From the NCBI RefSeq assembly GCF_037176765.1, contig NC_090021.1, forward strand, positions 53,532,953 through 53,596,952: DNA of 64,000 nt. The letters are read 5' to 3'. Under the pieces are notes generated by a model that worked only from the letters and a program-made list of their open reading frames with translations, did no database searches and was not told the origin of the DNA. The translations under genes and the position numbers were made by a program. Source of the DNA: Anolis sagrei. Its lineage: Eukaryota; Chordata; Lepidosauria; Squamata; Anolidae. Below, piece by piece: positions 22,791-54,938 of the stretch; the first letter of the stretch is position 1; every line of letters starts with the position of its first letter.

Positions 22791-24171
22791 TTAAAAAAAT
22801 ATGTATCAAGACTAGAGCAAACTTTTGCTTTCCAACATTAGATGAGCATTTATATGACATTTGCTTGTAGCAAAATCAATTATCACTTCCGGAAAAGACA
22901 CTGAAGTGGTTTGAGGTTTCCTGCAATGCTCCAGTCTACTTGAAACTATCAGATTCTCTTCCCTACAACTCAGCTCACCAAAAAGAGAGAAATGTCACTG
23001 AATCATGACTTCCTACCCATCCAGTTCAATGTCATCGACTGTATTGAAAATGTAGACTTAATCTGTGAAATACAGAAGTGTTTACTGAGACTCTCCTAAA
23101 ACATTCTCAGTTTTGAGGAAGCATAGCTCATGGTACCTTTTCCTAACCTATGTCAAGGCCATAAATCTGATTGCTAGTCCAAACTAAATTAGACCAATTG
23201 AATTGCTTGGATTCACATAAGTATTGATTTGCAGTCAGCAGTTGATTGAATGGACCTACTCTAATTGGGACTGGCAACTGGATTTAAGCCAACAGTGCTT
23301 CGCCACAAATCAGCACGACTAACCAAGTTTTATTGGGACCTGATACAAAAATGTCCCGGGCACCCCAACTAGTGACTTGTGGGCTTTTGCAAACTTCCCA
23401 CCCCAAAGCAGGACTTGAAGAAGTTGCCTTCTTTTCCTATTGATACCTTTGACAATTTTGCCTCTCTTGGTCACAGCAAAAGAAGCTCCCTTCCCAAATT
23501 GAGAACTGGTTTTGACCAGGAGGGCAGATTGAGTGCTACCCAGAGCCTTGCTCTTTAAGGAAAGGGCAAGAAGGCATATTATCCTCCTTTAACGTCAGTG
23601 GACCAGACCAGCAGTTGATGATAGGATGGCATCATCCAACACATCTGAGAAAAAGAATTACTTTAGGGTGCTTCGGAAAAGTTATTCAGCATATAGTATT
23701 TTGCCTACCAACAGAGAGCCGCAAAGCTAGTGAATGCCTCCTACCCAATCTACCTTGTTTTTCTTACTTTGTCTGATGATAGGATGTTCTCTCTTTTTTA
23801 TTCTTTAAAAAATTATACATAATCATAATAACCATAATTACCATATTGTTTTTCTTTTTGGGGGAGGGAGAAGGGGTCTGATGACAGGATTGACCCTGCT
23901 CTTGTCACATACTTTTATCCTGAGACAGATGATTTCTCCATTACACTAGAATGCTATTGCATTCAACACAGTAGTGTGGTGGGGCCCAGCAGCTTCATAT
24001 GATTACAAGAATTGACATTAGACACAGAAAAGAATGTCATAATACTGCATACTAAGATATATCTCTAATTGAGGATAAATAGGAATACATAATCACAAAG
24101 AATCAAGTGGCATCTGTAAGAAAAATCTATTGTAGCAAAATAAATTTAGTCCTAGTAAAGTATTTGAGGAT
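22791..24171. other. Intergenic sequence, nothing recognised
   Basis: No repeat, RNA gene or exon that I can support. Confidence 0.45.
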
Positions 24172-24990
24172 GGGTTGCTGTGAGTTTTCTGGGCTGTTAA
24201 GGAAGCAGTCTCTCCTGACGTTTGCCCACATCTATGGCAGGCATCCTCAGAAGTTCTGAGGTCTGTTGGAAATTAGGCAAATGAGGTTCATATGTGAAAT
24301 GTCCAGGGTGAGAGAAACAACTCTTTTTGAGGCAAGTGTGAATGTTGCCATTGGTCACCTCGATTGGTATTGAATAGTCTTGCAGCTTCAAAGCTTGGCT
24401 GCTTCCTGCCTGGGGGAATCCTTTGTTGGGAGGTGTTAGCTGGCCCTTATTTTTTCCTCCCTGGAATTTCCCTGTTTTCTGAGTGTTGTTTTTTATTTAC
24501 TTTTAAGATTTTAGAGGGGTTTTTTTAACACTGGCAGCCAGATTTTGCTCATTTTCAGAAAGGTTTCCTCCTTTCTGTTGAAATCGTCCACATGCTTGTG
24601 ATTTCAGTGGCTTCTCTGTGTGGGACAACAGTCAGAAAACAGGGACATTGCAGACAGGAAGCAGCCAGTCTCTGAAGTTGCAAGTATATTCAGTGCTAAT
24701 CAAGCTGGCCATTGCAACATTTCCATTTGTCTCAAAAAGACAAGAGTTATTTCTCCCACCCTGGACATTTCCAACAGAACTCACAATACAAATACAACAG
24801 TACATCAACAAAGCAAACAAGCAAATAAAACAATATAAAAATATAACTAAACATAACAACCTCTGAGGATGCCTGCCATAGATGTGGGCAAAATGTCAGG
24901 AGAGAATGCTTCTGGAACATGGCCATACAGCCCAGAAAACTCACAGCAACACAGTGATTCTGGCCATGAAACCCCTGGACAACATATTTG
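24172..24990. mobile_element. Penelope-like element as a head-to-head inverted pair
   Basis: The left half (about 24172-24610) is antisense, from TGGGTTGCTGTGAGTTTTCT through the hammerhead-like block at 24214-24253 to GTCCACATGCTTGTGATTTC, which is antisense of the endonuclease ORF segment HKHVDNF. The right half (about 24655-24990) is sense, from GGAAGCAGCCAGTCTCTGAA to the second ribozyme-like block (24860-24900) and CACAGTGATTCTGGCCATGA. Both outer ends are the same terminal repeat, inverted. Confidence 0.75.
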
Positions 24991-25535
24991 AGGATGACAG
25001 CTGATTTCTGTGCACTTAATTTTGTCAGGAACCATCAGGTGGCGTTGTAGCATTACCAACAATTGCGCATTAAGCATTTTCAAAATGAGTATTCGATGTG
25101 GCTTGGCAATATTCTAAGAAACAATCAAGAGAAACCTGAATTTATAGATTTTCCTTTTGTAATCCATATGCAATTATTAAATATAAGAACTTCCTATATA
25201 AAGTTCTTGTTTATTTGAATTTCTTACACCTCCTGGAAAGTTACCTAGATTCCCCAGGGATACCTTTTATCAAACCACAGATCGTTCCCATTCACAGATT
25301 AATATCATCAATAGATTATGCTAATTGCCTGTGGTTATCGCCCTAATTGCTTAGATCCAATATTATAAATATGAAATGTGTTCAAATAAAACGATAGCAG
25401 TGAAGATTACATCATGCACTTCAGATCATGTTCTAATTTCATTTCCCCTTACTCTCAATTTCATGTAATTTTTCCTTTCCTTTCTTTTATATCTAATAAT
25501 ACCTATGAAAATGCACTAAGGGCAGCAGTCTTAGG

Positions 25536-25858
25536 GTGTATCTACACTGTATAATGAATGCAGCTTGAAATCACTGTAACTACCTCAATGCTATGAAATC
25601 CTAGAATTTGTAGTTTGATGAGGCACTGCACTGCTCTTGGGCAGGGAAGGCTATAGATCAGGCATGGGCAAACATCGGCCCTCCAGGTGTTTTGGACTTC
25701 AACTCCTACAATTCCAGCCTCATGCCCCTTCCTTTCCTACAGGGGAAAAAGGAAGGCACCTAGGCTCTTAGGAATTGAAGGAGTTGAAGTCCAAAACACC
25801 TGGAGGGCTGAAGTTTGCCCATGTCTGCTAAAGACCTTGTAAACCTACAACCCCCATG
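25536..25858. mobile_element. Old palindromic MITE with a younger MITE inside
   Basis: GGGTGTATCTACACTGTATA at 25536 and AAGACCTTGTAAACCTACAA near 25831 are the two arms of the outer element. The inner element is 25659-25827. Confidence 0.6.
25659..25827. mobile_element. Palindromic hAT-like MITE (TIR CAGGCATGGGCAAAC)
   Basis: Left CAGGCATGGGCAAACATCGG; right GAAGTTTGCCCATGTCTG. Flanks CTATAGAT and CTAAAGAC agree at 6 of 8 bases. Confidence 0.75.
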
Positions 25859-25899
25859 AAGGTGGTGGTGAGGATGATACATTTATTACCCACCTCTCC

Positions 25900-26082
25900 T
25901 TGCTATTTTAAGAGAGCTGGCAACTGAATGAAATGGGTTACCTGAAACTTGTATGTGAGATTGTTATTGTATGTATTTTGTGTTCATACGTTTGACTCTG
26001 CTGTACCCCACCTTGAGCTGTTAGGAGAGGTGAGTAACAAATAAAATGTATTATTATTACTACTACTAGTACTACTACTAAT
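25900..26082 (+). mobile_element. LINE 3' tail (CR1/L2 group)
   Basis: T-rich UTR, CCCCACCTTGAGCTGTTAGG block, AAATAAAATGTATTATTATT and an ACT microsatellite. It abuts a CR1 copy. Confidence 0.6.
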
Positions 26083-26518
26083 GCTTGTGTTCAATTTTGG
26101 GCACCGCAATTGAAGGGAGATGTCGACAAGCTGGAATGAGTCCAGTGGAGGGTGACTAAAATGATCAAGGGTCTGGAGAACAAGGCTGAGAGGAGATGTG
26201 ATGAGGGCCATGAATAAATATGTGAGGGGAAGTCATAGGGAGGAGGGAGCAAGCTTGTTTTCTGCTGCCCTGGCTTCAAACTACAGGAAAGGAGATTCCA
26301 CCTGAACATGAGGAAGAACTTCCTAACTATGAGAGCTGTTCAGCAGTGGAACTCTGCCCCGGAGTGTGGTGGAGGCTCCTTCTTTGGAGGCTTTTAAACA
26401 GAAGCTAGATGGACATCTGTCGGGGGTGGTTTGAATGTGATTTTCTTGCTTCTTGGCAGGGACTGGATGGCCCACGAAGTCTCTTCCAACTCTATGATTC
26501 TGTGATTCTACATAGGCA
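26083..26518 (+). mobile_element. CR1 LINE 3' end
   Basis: TTCAATTTTGGGCACCGCAA, GTCGACAAGCTGGAATG, ATGAGGAAGAACTTCCTAAC and the terminal CTATGATTCTGTGATTCTAC octamer-type end are CR1 hallmarks. Confidence 0.85.
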
Positions 26519-27019
26519 GTAGGCACGATGGCCTTTGAAGATCATTGCAGGAGGCATATTGCAAGATTACTTCAACTGGAACTGGAGTGTGATTCCACAA
26601 CCAATTAGTACTTGGTGAAGATGTAGGAAACCTGTGCATGATCCAGCAACAATTCTGCACCCAAGAACAAAGATGATCCCTTGTCCTATTGGACCTGCAC
26701 CGAGATCAGGGAATCAACAGGTCTTCATGTTTCTACACTGCAAAACCGCAGAGAGAGGATGCCAGGCATCCTCCCCCACAACCAATGTTTGGCTACAGCA
26801 TCATGCTTCTGTGCCATCAGCTGGGATTGTTGGCAGGGTCAGAAGGGGATGCCCGGGAGAGGAATGCTGTTGGAGGTTTATGTTCTGCCAACGATTCAAC
26901 AGCTCCTCAGCCAAGTATGTCTTTTACATATAAAAAAATAAAAACCACCTCTAAATGTAAAGACTGATCCTGCCAGAACTTCCCTACATTTATTCATCTC
27001 AACTTTGGCAGCTGCAAGT

Positions 27020-27295
27020 CTCTAATAGGGATCAAAATGGATTCAAATTACAAGAAAATATATGTTAGGAAGAACTTCAGGACTGTAAAAGCTGTTCAAC
27101 ACTCCTCTCAGATGGTCTCAGAAGGCAGTAGACTCATGTTTGTTTGTTTTGTGTTTTTTGTTTGTTTGGGGGGGGGGGGGTTGGAATTTTTAGAGATTCA
27201 ATTGCAATCTCCCAGGAAGGTTATAGTTGTGTATCTGTGCATAATACTGGGCTGGATTAGATGCACCTTAAAGTCTCTTTCAAGCCTTTGATTCT
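27020..27295 (+). mobile_element. CR1 LINE 3' fragment
   Basis: GGATTCAAATTACAAGAAAA, AGGAAGAACTTCAGGACTGT and CTTTCAAGCCTTTGATTC. It contains a G run near 27169-27180. Confidence 0.6.
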
Positions 27296-27782
27296 AACTT
27301 TCTCTACCATTTTTTTCCATAAAGAAAATTTAAAAGCTTATTGGCAGCTCCCCCTTTGTAATTATTTTTTTCACAAATGTAAATGAATAACAAAATACCT
27401 CAGTGCCCATTTCTTTACAAATTACTATGCCCAACCCACTCATAAGATATTGTAGTGTGTGCTAATAGCATCCGGCTCCGACAAACAGAAAAAATGTATA
27501 GCTGTTTGTTGATGTACAATGATATGCAGTGAAAGCCACAAGCATTTAAATTTTTGAACTGAGGTTTTGATTTGGATCTGAGTCACAGTGGTGGACTCTT
27601 TTTCAAACTGCATAATTTGCATGCAAACTGAATCAATACACGTTCTTAGTCTTTTTATGTATTTATTTCATGTCAAAAGCATTTCATAAATAAACAAGTA
27701 TAAAACTGATAAAATAGAGGGATTACAAGCAGCTAAATAATTTTGGACCAGATATGGGCAACAGCGACCGCACTGTCTGTAG

Positions 27783-28010
27783 CTTTAAACATTTTTTCCT
27801 CTGCATGAGGCAGGGCATTGTGGGCAAGCATACAGATGCTGAGTTGTTTGTTCTGCTCCACCATCACAGAGGATGGAGGATTCCTCTAGGTAGTGCCATT
27901 TAATCATGTTGTCTTTTGATCTCCCAACTCCACTTCTGAGTCTGTTCAGGGACTTCCAAGTTGCCCATTCTTGGTTTGCCCCTAGAGTCGGAATCGCGGG
28001 GGGGGGGGGG
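27783..28010 (-). mobile_element. Non-LTR retrotransposon C-terminal relic with zinc-knuckle-like motif
   Basis: The minus strand reads LNRLRSGVGRSKDNMIKWHY and then EQTTQHLYACPQCPASC. The QTTxHLxxCPxCP pattern is typical of the end of several non-LTR reverse transcriptase proteins. Clade not assigned. Confidence 0.55.
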
Positions 28011-28239
28011 GGGCATCCAATTGGGATTTTCTGGTTTAGCTGCCCAGAGGGATACTCTTGCTGTTGCTGGGGGAACATTAAGAGGAGTGGTGGTTCTCAT
28101 GAAGTTTTCACTTGATTCGAGTCTACTGGGAGGAGGCTGATAGCCATGCAATGGATGGCTTTCACAGTGTTTCATTTACTTCTCTCACAGTTAGCAGCAA
28201 CTTCCCATCACACATTAGGGGGAGGAGAGGGAATGCCAG

Positions 28240-29312
28240 CTAGCTTGACCCTTCTGTGCTAAATAACTACAGTCCAATCTCCAACCTTCCTTTCCTGGGC
28301 AAGGTGCTGGAGCAGGTGGTCACCTCACAGCTCTAGGGATTCCTAGATGACACCGATTTTCTAAATCGATCGCAGTCTGGTTTCAGGCCTGGACACAGTA
28401 CTGAGATGCCTTTGGTCACCTTGGACATCTCAGCAGCTAGTTCTCTTGGACATCTCAGCAGCTTTAGATACCATCGACCATGGTATCCTTCTGGTCCAAC
28501 TCTCCAGGATGGGTCTTGGGAGCACAGTCTTGCTGTGGCTCTGGTCCTTTCTGGAGGGTCATTCTCAGTTGGTTAAGCTGGGAGACACCTGCTTGGTCCC
28601 GCAAGATTCCATTCTGCCTCCCATGCTTTTAAATATCTACATGAAACCACTGGGAGAGGTCATCCGGGGTTTTGGAGCTCGGTGCCATCTCTACGCAGAT
28701 GACACCCAACTCCACTACTCTTTTCCACCAGAATCCAAGGAAGCCCCTCAGGTGCTGAACCAGTGCCTGGCTGCTGTGATGGTCTGGATGAGGACGAATA
28801 GGTTAAAGATCAATCCCAGCAAGACAGAGGTCAGTCATATGGCCGACCGGAGTATTGGGTGGCAACCTGTGCTTGATGGGGTTCCACTCCCCCTGAAGAC
28901 ACAGGTTCGCAGCTTGGGGGTCCTCCTAGACTCAGCACTGACACTTGATGCACAGGTGTCGGCGGTGGCTGGAAGGGCCTTTGCACAATTAGAACTCATG
29001 CGCCGGCTGCAACCATACCTCGTGAAGTCTGACTTGACCATGGTGGTCCATGCCTTAGTTGCACTCTATGTGGAGCTTCCCTTGAAGATGTCCCGGAAAC
29101 TCCAATTGGTCCAACGTGCCGCAGCCAAATTATTAACTGGGGCGAATTACAGGGAGCAGCCAACCCCCCTGTTTAAGGAGCTCCATTGGCTGCTGTTCAT
29201 CTTCCGGTCCCAATTTAAGGTTCAGGTTATCACCTATAAAGCCCTGAACGGTTTGAGACCCGCCTACCTTTGTTACCGTATCTTCTGCCACCAACCTGCA
29301 TGACCTCTCCGA
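28240..29312 (+). mobile_element. L2/CR1-group LINE reverse transcriptase fragment
   Basis: NYSPISNLPFLGKVLEQVV-type coding starts near 28264. From 28446 one 285-codon frame runs to 29303. It holds DTIDHGILLVQLSRMGLG, PMLLNIYMKPLGEVI, the catalytic LYADDTQLHY near 28690, NRLKINPSKTE, SLGVLLDSALTL and KLLTGANYR...LHWLLF. YADD is intact, but the 5' part and the 3' tail are missing. GACATCTCAGCAGCT is duplicated in tandem (28423-28463), a local slip. This is the best-preserved LINE ORF in the window. Confidence 0.88.
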
Positions 29313-29924
29313 TCCTCTGGGGACTTAATGTCAGGGGAAACTTTTACCTTACGTTGTGCTTGGTGTTCATACTGTGTTTCCTAAATGTTAGTGTTAGATC
29401 TAAGGTGACACTGAGATATTTAGAATGGAAACAGTGTTCAAGCTCTTGGTCTTTCCAGATAACTTTAAATTTCCTGTTGGCTTCAGTTACATAGGTGGAA
29501 AAGACACACTTGTGTCTTGGAAGGGTTAGCCTTCAGGTGGTTATCTTGGAAGTATCCGGAAAGCTCTTTCAGGGCATTAGTAAGTTGGATTTTGACTGTT
29601 TCAAAATCTTAGTCTATCATAACTATACTAAGATATTTCCTATGGAGTTAAGAAAAAGTAAACTTCCCTGGAGGATTTAGCTGGTAACTGGGTAAACAAG
29701 GAAGCCACTATACTATGTTCACACTTAACAGATTTTAGAAATGTACATGAATTACATTTATTTTGAAAAGTAGCAGGGGACTGTGGCCTTAGTTTTGTAT
29801 ATTATCGAGCTCTTGAAGAAATAATAATAATGCTGAGATTTGGAAAAGGGGGGAAAAGTTAAATCTTATATAGACAGCTGGAAAATTTGCTCTTCAGTTC
29901 CTTCCATATCTTCAAAGGGAGTTG

Positions 29925-30385
29925 TTGACAAGCCAGAATGTGTCCAGAGGAGGGCAACTATAATGGCCAAGGATCTGGAGAACAAGCCCTATGAGGAGCG
30001 GCTTAAACAGCAGGACATGTTTAGCTTGAAGAAGAGAAGGCTAAGAGGAGATATGTTGAGAGCCATGTATAAATATGCTAGTGGAAGTCATAGGGAGGAG
30101 GGAACTGGTTTTCTGCTTCCCTGGAGACTAGGACGCGGAGCAATGGCTTCAAACTACAGGAAAGGAGATTCCACCTTAACATTAGGAAGAACATCCTAAT
30201 TGTTAGAGCTGTTCAGCGGTGGAACTCTCTGCCCCAGAGTGTGGTGGAGGTGTCTTCTTTGGAGGCTTTTAAGAAGAGGCTGGAAGGACATCTGTCAAGG
30301 GTGCTTTGAAAGCGATTTTCCTGCTTCTTGGCAGGGGGTTGGACTGGATGGCCCACAAGATCTCTTCCAAATTGATGCTCATAGG
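29925..30385 (+). mobile_element. CR1 LINE 3' end
   Basis: GACAAGCCAGAATGTGTCCA, GAGGAGCGGCTTAAACAGC, TTCAAACTACAGGAAAGGAG, TGGTGGAGGTGTCTTCTTTG and GGCCCACAAGATCTCTTCC follow the CR1 order. Confidence 0.85.
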
Positions 30386-31042
30386 ACTCTTCAAGCTGAA
30401 ATAGCACCTTATTAGTAGAAATTGGTGTTCCTGATTTCCACCCATAGAACACTTTGGGGGAGAATCACACAATGAGTGCCCATTTGCGAAAGAAACACAG
30501 ATAAATACAGTCAACAACCAACTCTCTGGTATAGCAGCACTGTTATGCTTTATCTCTGACTGATGAAGGAAGAGGAGAGGAAATGAAGCAAGGGAAGGAG
30601 GGGGAGGAGAGCCCATCCTGCTGTGGCTGCTGCCCAAAGGCTGAGGCGGGGATTAGTCATATGCTGTCCTCCTGATGCTGCTGACGTGGTGCCAGGGACG
30701 AAATTCGCATCCCTGAGGAAATGATGATAGGCAAAGCCGGACTGATTGGATGGTGGGAATCAGGCTTGCCTCTGCTTGAGAGGAGCTGGCCAGAGAGGGA
30801 AGCTGGAGGCAGGTTTGGGAGCAAAAATGAGTCTGATGCAAAGGTAGAGTACTGCTTCTGAGCTAGCTGCCTGTAGTGCCTTCTCCTGCCTGCTTTACCA
30901 GCCCTTTTCTCTCCCTTTCTGTGTGAAAAGGCTGAGTTGCTTCAGCACAGCTCCTTTCCTGCCTCCTACTTAGCTGTCTCTTTCATGGGCACATAGCTCT
31001 TCCTCAGCAAGAGAATTGCCTTCAAAACTGCTCCTGGAGAAG
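30386..31042 (+). promoter_or_regulatory. QPCT: Region upstream of QPCT
   Basis: This is the stretch between a CR1 copy and the QPCT start codon, and it should contain the promoter and 5' UTR. I see no TATA box or dense CpG cluster that fixes a start site. The assignment rests on position only. Confidence 0.4.
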
Positions 31043-50611
<19,569 letters not shown>

Positions 50612-50910
50612 TAGCAAGTTTTAGTAGCCACTCACCTGCTCCTCTGTTTAAAAATGTTACCATCAGTACCTCCTTGTATATTTCTAAAAATACACTTGTG
50701 GATGCTATAGGAATACAGGATCCTGCCTTATATCAAGTCAGATCTTTTGTCCATTTCCTGTACTAGTATTCACACTGGCTGGCAGCTCCTTTCCAGTTTC
50801 AATGAGGAGTCTTGCCATGCTCAAATTTGAGCCTTGGGTCTTGTGTGCAAAACAAATGCTCAACCAATGTGCATGAAAGAGAAGTTAGTCCCTTGGGCTT
50901 TAATATAGAT

Positions 50911-51041
50911 CAGGCATGGGCAAACTTCAGCCCTCCAGGTGTTTTGGACTTCTACCCCAATTCGTAACAGACTACCGGCTGTTAGGCATTGTGGGAGTTG
51001 AAGTCCAAAACACCCAGAGGGTTGGCGTTTGCCCATGCCTG
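50911..51041. mobile_element. Palindromic hAT-like MITE, probably in the QPCT 3' UTR
   Basis: CAGGCATGGGCAAACTTCAG to TTTGCCCATGCCTG. Flanks ATATAGAT and GTACAGAT agree at 6 of 8 bases. If the poly(A) signal near 51156 is used, this hairpin-forming element is transcribed. Confidence 0.8.
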
Positions 51042-51155
51042 GTACAGATGGTTGTATATTTCCTCTTCTGATGACAACCAAGGAGAGATGTAAGCCCTCT
51101 GTAGCAACTGGAATGAATGCAAGCACATTTATATTAACTCTTTAGTAAAAAGGAA

Positions 51156-51161
51156 AATAAA
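51156..51161 (+). other. QPCT: Possible QPCT poly(A) signal AATAAA
   Basis: An AATAAA hexamer about 545 bp after the stop codon. I did not check exhaustively for other signals between the stop and this site. Confidence 0.35.
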
Positions 51162-51615
51162 TTTAGTAGGAAGAAAATGTAAAGCACAGTCAATTATCTT
51201 TAATTGCAGAAACAGTGCAGGAGCAATTATGAATCTCAACCAGTAGGGACCCACTGAATCATCAGAAACTTAGTGAGTCAATATTTATGTAAATTCCCTT
51301 GATTCAATAGATTACTGTATTGAGGACCGTCAATCAGATTTAGTTTTAGTTTGGGCATGCTAAATTCTTGGATTTCACTATCATACGCTATGATATTCAA
51401 TATTTCATAATGGTGACCACAAATTCTAAAGAACCAAGTGCCATTTTCTTAAAAATCCAGGGATGAAAATGTTGAACATCTTTGGTGTTGCAGCATCACT
51501 GGTGAAGACAGGTGGTTTAGAGAAACCCACCCTTGTGATTAATTTCCTGTAATAGTCTATTATCCATTTGAGTCCTAACAGTGTGCAGTTCCAAAGGATA
51601 TTTTCATTGCCTGGG

Positions 51616-51868
51616 TTTTTTTTTTTAATCGTGTCAGAAGTGACTTGCAAGTAGCTTCTGGTGAGACAGAATTGGCTGTCTGCAGAGACATTGCCTAGGG
51701 GAAGTCTGGATGTGTTACCATCCTGTGGGAGGCTTCTCTTATGTCCCCGCATGAGAAGCTGGAGTTGACAGATGGGAGCTCACCCCAGCTTGCGGATTCA
51801 AACTGCTGACCTTCTGGTCAGCAGTTCAGCTGGCACAAGGGTTTAGCCCATTGTGGCAATGTGGCTCC
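51616..51868 (-). mobile_element. tRNA-derived SINE, antisense, perfect TSD
   Basis: Poly(T), GTGTCAGAAGTGACTTGC, body, and head ending TGTGGCAATGTGGCTCC. TTCATTGCCTG occurs just before (51603-51613) and just after (51869-51879). Confidence 0.85.
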
Positions 51869-51879
51869 TTCATTGCCTG

Positions 51880-52837
51880 TGACACAGCAAGATAGCAAAA
51901 ATGAAATAAATTATCTACCAGGCTTCAACAATGAACAAAGCAAAAAAACTATCAGCCCCAAATTAAATTATAATATTAAACCTCCCTGGATTAAAATACT
52001 ATATACTGAGAAGACATTTCAGATAAGAGTGCAATCACTTTAGGCAATTTTGCAACAATGCGTTGTAAACTTAAAGGTGAATCAAAGACAAGCAAATCCA
52101 TCAACCAGAGAATATATAAACTCGCTCTGACTTTTAAAACACTCATATTTTAAGGCTGTTTTCTGCATTCTTTAACATCCATATTCTAAATTCATGCAAT
52201 ATTGTCTTGCTAATTTCATACAATCTCAGAAGCTTACACTAAGGAATGGCTTGCATGCCATAGCTACGAGTAGACAATCTGTGACCATGGAAATGTTTTA
52301 TGGATTGCAGCTCCCATATGATGGTAAAGGTTGATGGGAAGTTGCATTTCAATATTTGAAGGGTCACATATCACCCACATCTGCCATGAATTATATATGT
52401 CCTTTTAGATGTTTATAACACTGTCTTTTATAGTATGTGATATGTGTACAGATACACCCACACAACAGAGGTGGGTCTTTAATATACCCTTTAATATATT
52501 CTCAGATAGGAGGGTAGGTTTTTTTAAAGGCAAACATTTTGGGGTTTTTTGACATCAATTGTGTGTTGCCATGGTTAGTCTTCCTGATTGGCATTAACCT
52601 CCTATGTTTTAAGTAGGTGGTATCAGATTTGCAAAACTGGCTATTCTAGACCTCAGAGTTCCTTTGGCTTGAGCAATGCTAAGATTATCCAGAAAGCTAT
52701 TGGTCCATTTAGTCCAGAACTGACTCTTAACAGCATTCTCAATTCCTTCTGATAAAAATGTCTCAATGAGAGGTCAAAATGGAACAGGGACGTTAACCTG
52801 GCAGTGAATTATAGCTCTGACTTAAAACTGAAGGCTG
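51880..52837. other. Intergenic sequence, nothing recognised
   Basis: AT-rich, with no supported gene or repeat. Confidence 0.45.
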
Positions 52838-53230
52838 TTATTATTATTATTTATTTATTTATATTCCATCCTTCTCACCCCAAAGGGGACTCAGGGCGGA
52901 TCACAGAATACATACACGGCAAACATTCAATGCCGTTAGACATACAGGACAGACAGAAAGGCAAAGGTATGTGTTGGCTTCGGCATCCTGGAGGTTATGC
53001 TTGATTCTGGCCCTAGGGGGTGCTGTCGCTCCATCCTCTATGATGACAAGTCTTAAGTAGTGCTTAATTTCTCTACTCACAGCGGTTTTTGAACTGCTTA
53101 GATAGACAGTAAGCTAGGCTGAAGGTTGGGTGCTCACCTCGACCCAGGCTTGAACTGCTGACCTTTAGTTTGGGAAAGATCTATTGCTGATGATGATTAA
53201 CCAGCTGTGCTAAAGCCTGGCCCTGTGTTG
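52838..53230 (-). mobile_element. LINE 3' end, antisense
   Basis: TTATTATTATTTATTTATTT, ATTCCATCCTTCTCACCCCA and GGGGACTCAGGGCGGATCAC are the reverse complement of a LINE tail. The following CTGTCGCTCCATCCTCTATG... and ACTGCTGACCTTTAG blocks probably belong to the same 3' UTR. Confidence 0.6.
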
Positions 53231-53384
53231 GGTACACAACTCAGTACATTCCAATAAAAAAACAAATTTCTTGCCAGTTCAAATGTCAATAGTTTAGTGA
53301 ACTGAGTGGATTCCAAACATTTGTAGCGAAAGCATTAACCAAACCCCTTAAAATGGAATGACAAGGGAATGCAGCCTGCATCAA

Positions 53385-53590
53385 TATTCAGTATCCACAG
53401 ATTCTACCATCCACAGATTGAAAATATTTTTTTAAAAGCCAAATAACAAATCTTGATTTTTTTCATTTTATATAAAGGATATTTTATTATGCCTTTATAT
53501 ATAATGAGTAGCTATATATTTTGGTACTCATACAGGGTCCTAGAACTCAACCCCGGCAAATACCAAGAGGCCACTATACTCGATTTTGTT
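53385..53590. mobile_element. Tigger/pogo-like MITE, diverged
   Basis: TCAGTATCCACAGATTCTAC on the left and TAGAACTCAACCCCGGCAAA...GGCCACTATACT on the right. A relative of 22205-22434. Confidence 0.45.
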
Positions 53591-54195
53591 CCTGTCTAAA
53601 TTGAATTAAAATACACGAATCATTCAATATAAAGATGAAAGTGCGACCTAAAAGGTAATAAAGAAGGCATGTAAGGAGAAATTTGCTTTTACTTTTTGTG
53701 TGTGTAAAATATCTTCAAATGCAATTTATCAGGGAAGGAACAACACATTATGAAGAACCATTTAGAAACTCTTCTGCATCAGGATAAATTTAAGTATAAC
53801 AGCAGGAATGTGCAAAATACCGCTTTCTGGATTGGTTGTTAGAGAAAAGCAGAAAGACTGCAGTAAGATCTTATAAGTTTTCTTTCCTTTCCTCGAAATT
53901 ATTGGACTACAAGGCACAATTACAAAACAAAAGAATTATTTATAAGACAAAAATAATCTCTTACAGTAATTTATTATCATCATAAATTTGGTTCATAAAT
54001 CTCATTCCTTACTAAATGATGAAAATGCAACTGCCTGTTTTTAATCTTTCAAAGCAGAGTACCATTCTTTGTGTTTACATTTGGCTAGGCAGGTATCTTG
54101 TGACTTTCACTGCACAATAAAACCATGGCTTGTTCCTGGAACCCATTTCTCCTTGAATTTAATGTTCTTTTATACTTCTTGGAAGAATTAAGATA
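53591..54195. other. Intergenic sequence, nothing recognised
   Basis: AT-rich, no supported feature. Confidence 0.45.
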
Positions 54196-54203
54196 GCTCA
54201 ATA

Positions 54204-54338
54204 CAGTGGTTCTTAACCTGTGGGTCCCCAGGTATTTTGGTCTACAAGTCCCAGCAATCCCAGCCAGATTACCAGCTCTTATGATTTCTGGGAGTTGAGG
54301 GCCAAAACATCTGGGGAACCACAGGTTGAGAATTACTG
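54204..54338. mobile_element. Palindromic hAT MITE (TIR CAGTGGTTCTTAACCTGTGG)
   Basis: Right end CCACAGGTTGAGAATTACTG. Flanks GCTCAATA and GCTTAATA match at 7 of 8 bases. Second copy at 60096-60230. Confidence 0.85.
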
Positions 54339-54827
54339 GCTTAATAGGATACATTAAAGTTCTGTACAGTGGATAGAATACAAGGAAAAAGAAGAAATGC
54401 ATATTGTATTTTAGATATTATTCTATGTCCAATATTCCAACTATTACCACCCTTCTACTAAACAAGTAATTGCTCACCAAACTCCTCATACTGAATGGGA
54501 AGAGATACTTCACTGAGCTCTTGAGGGTCTAAGAAAGGAGCCATATTGCTGAAGGATCAAGGAGAACTTACATTAGCTCTTGCTCCAACTACCTGCTAGT
54601 GACAGCACACTGTATCCAGTTACTACTGAACTAAGATGTCCCATCCTGGAAACAGATGGACAACCACAACAACCTCTATTTGTCATATACTGAATGGTAG
54701 ATCTGTCCAATAAGGCTATGTAGAAATGTGTGCGTACCTGTCTATGTAGGAAAGATCCTGAAATTCCTCCCCACAGCCCTGCTTTTCTTGACTGAGACCT
54801 TTTTGAAGCACAACGGGAAGATGTGTT

Positions 54828-54938
54828 GTCAAAGGCTTTCATGGCCAGAATCACCGAGTTAGAATCATAGAATTGGAAGAGGGCCATCCAGTCCAAACCC
54901 CTGCCAAGAAGCAGGACAATTGCATTCAAAGCAGTCTA
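54828..54938 (-). mobile_element. Penelope-like fragment fused to a CR1 fragment
   Basis: TTGTCAAAGGCTTTCATGGC...ATCACCGAGTT (Penelope end, antisense) runs straight into AGAATCATAGAATTGGAAGA...CCATCCAGTCC (CR1 end, antisense). Confidence 0.65.
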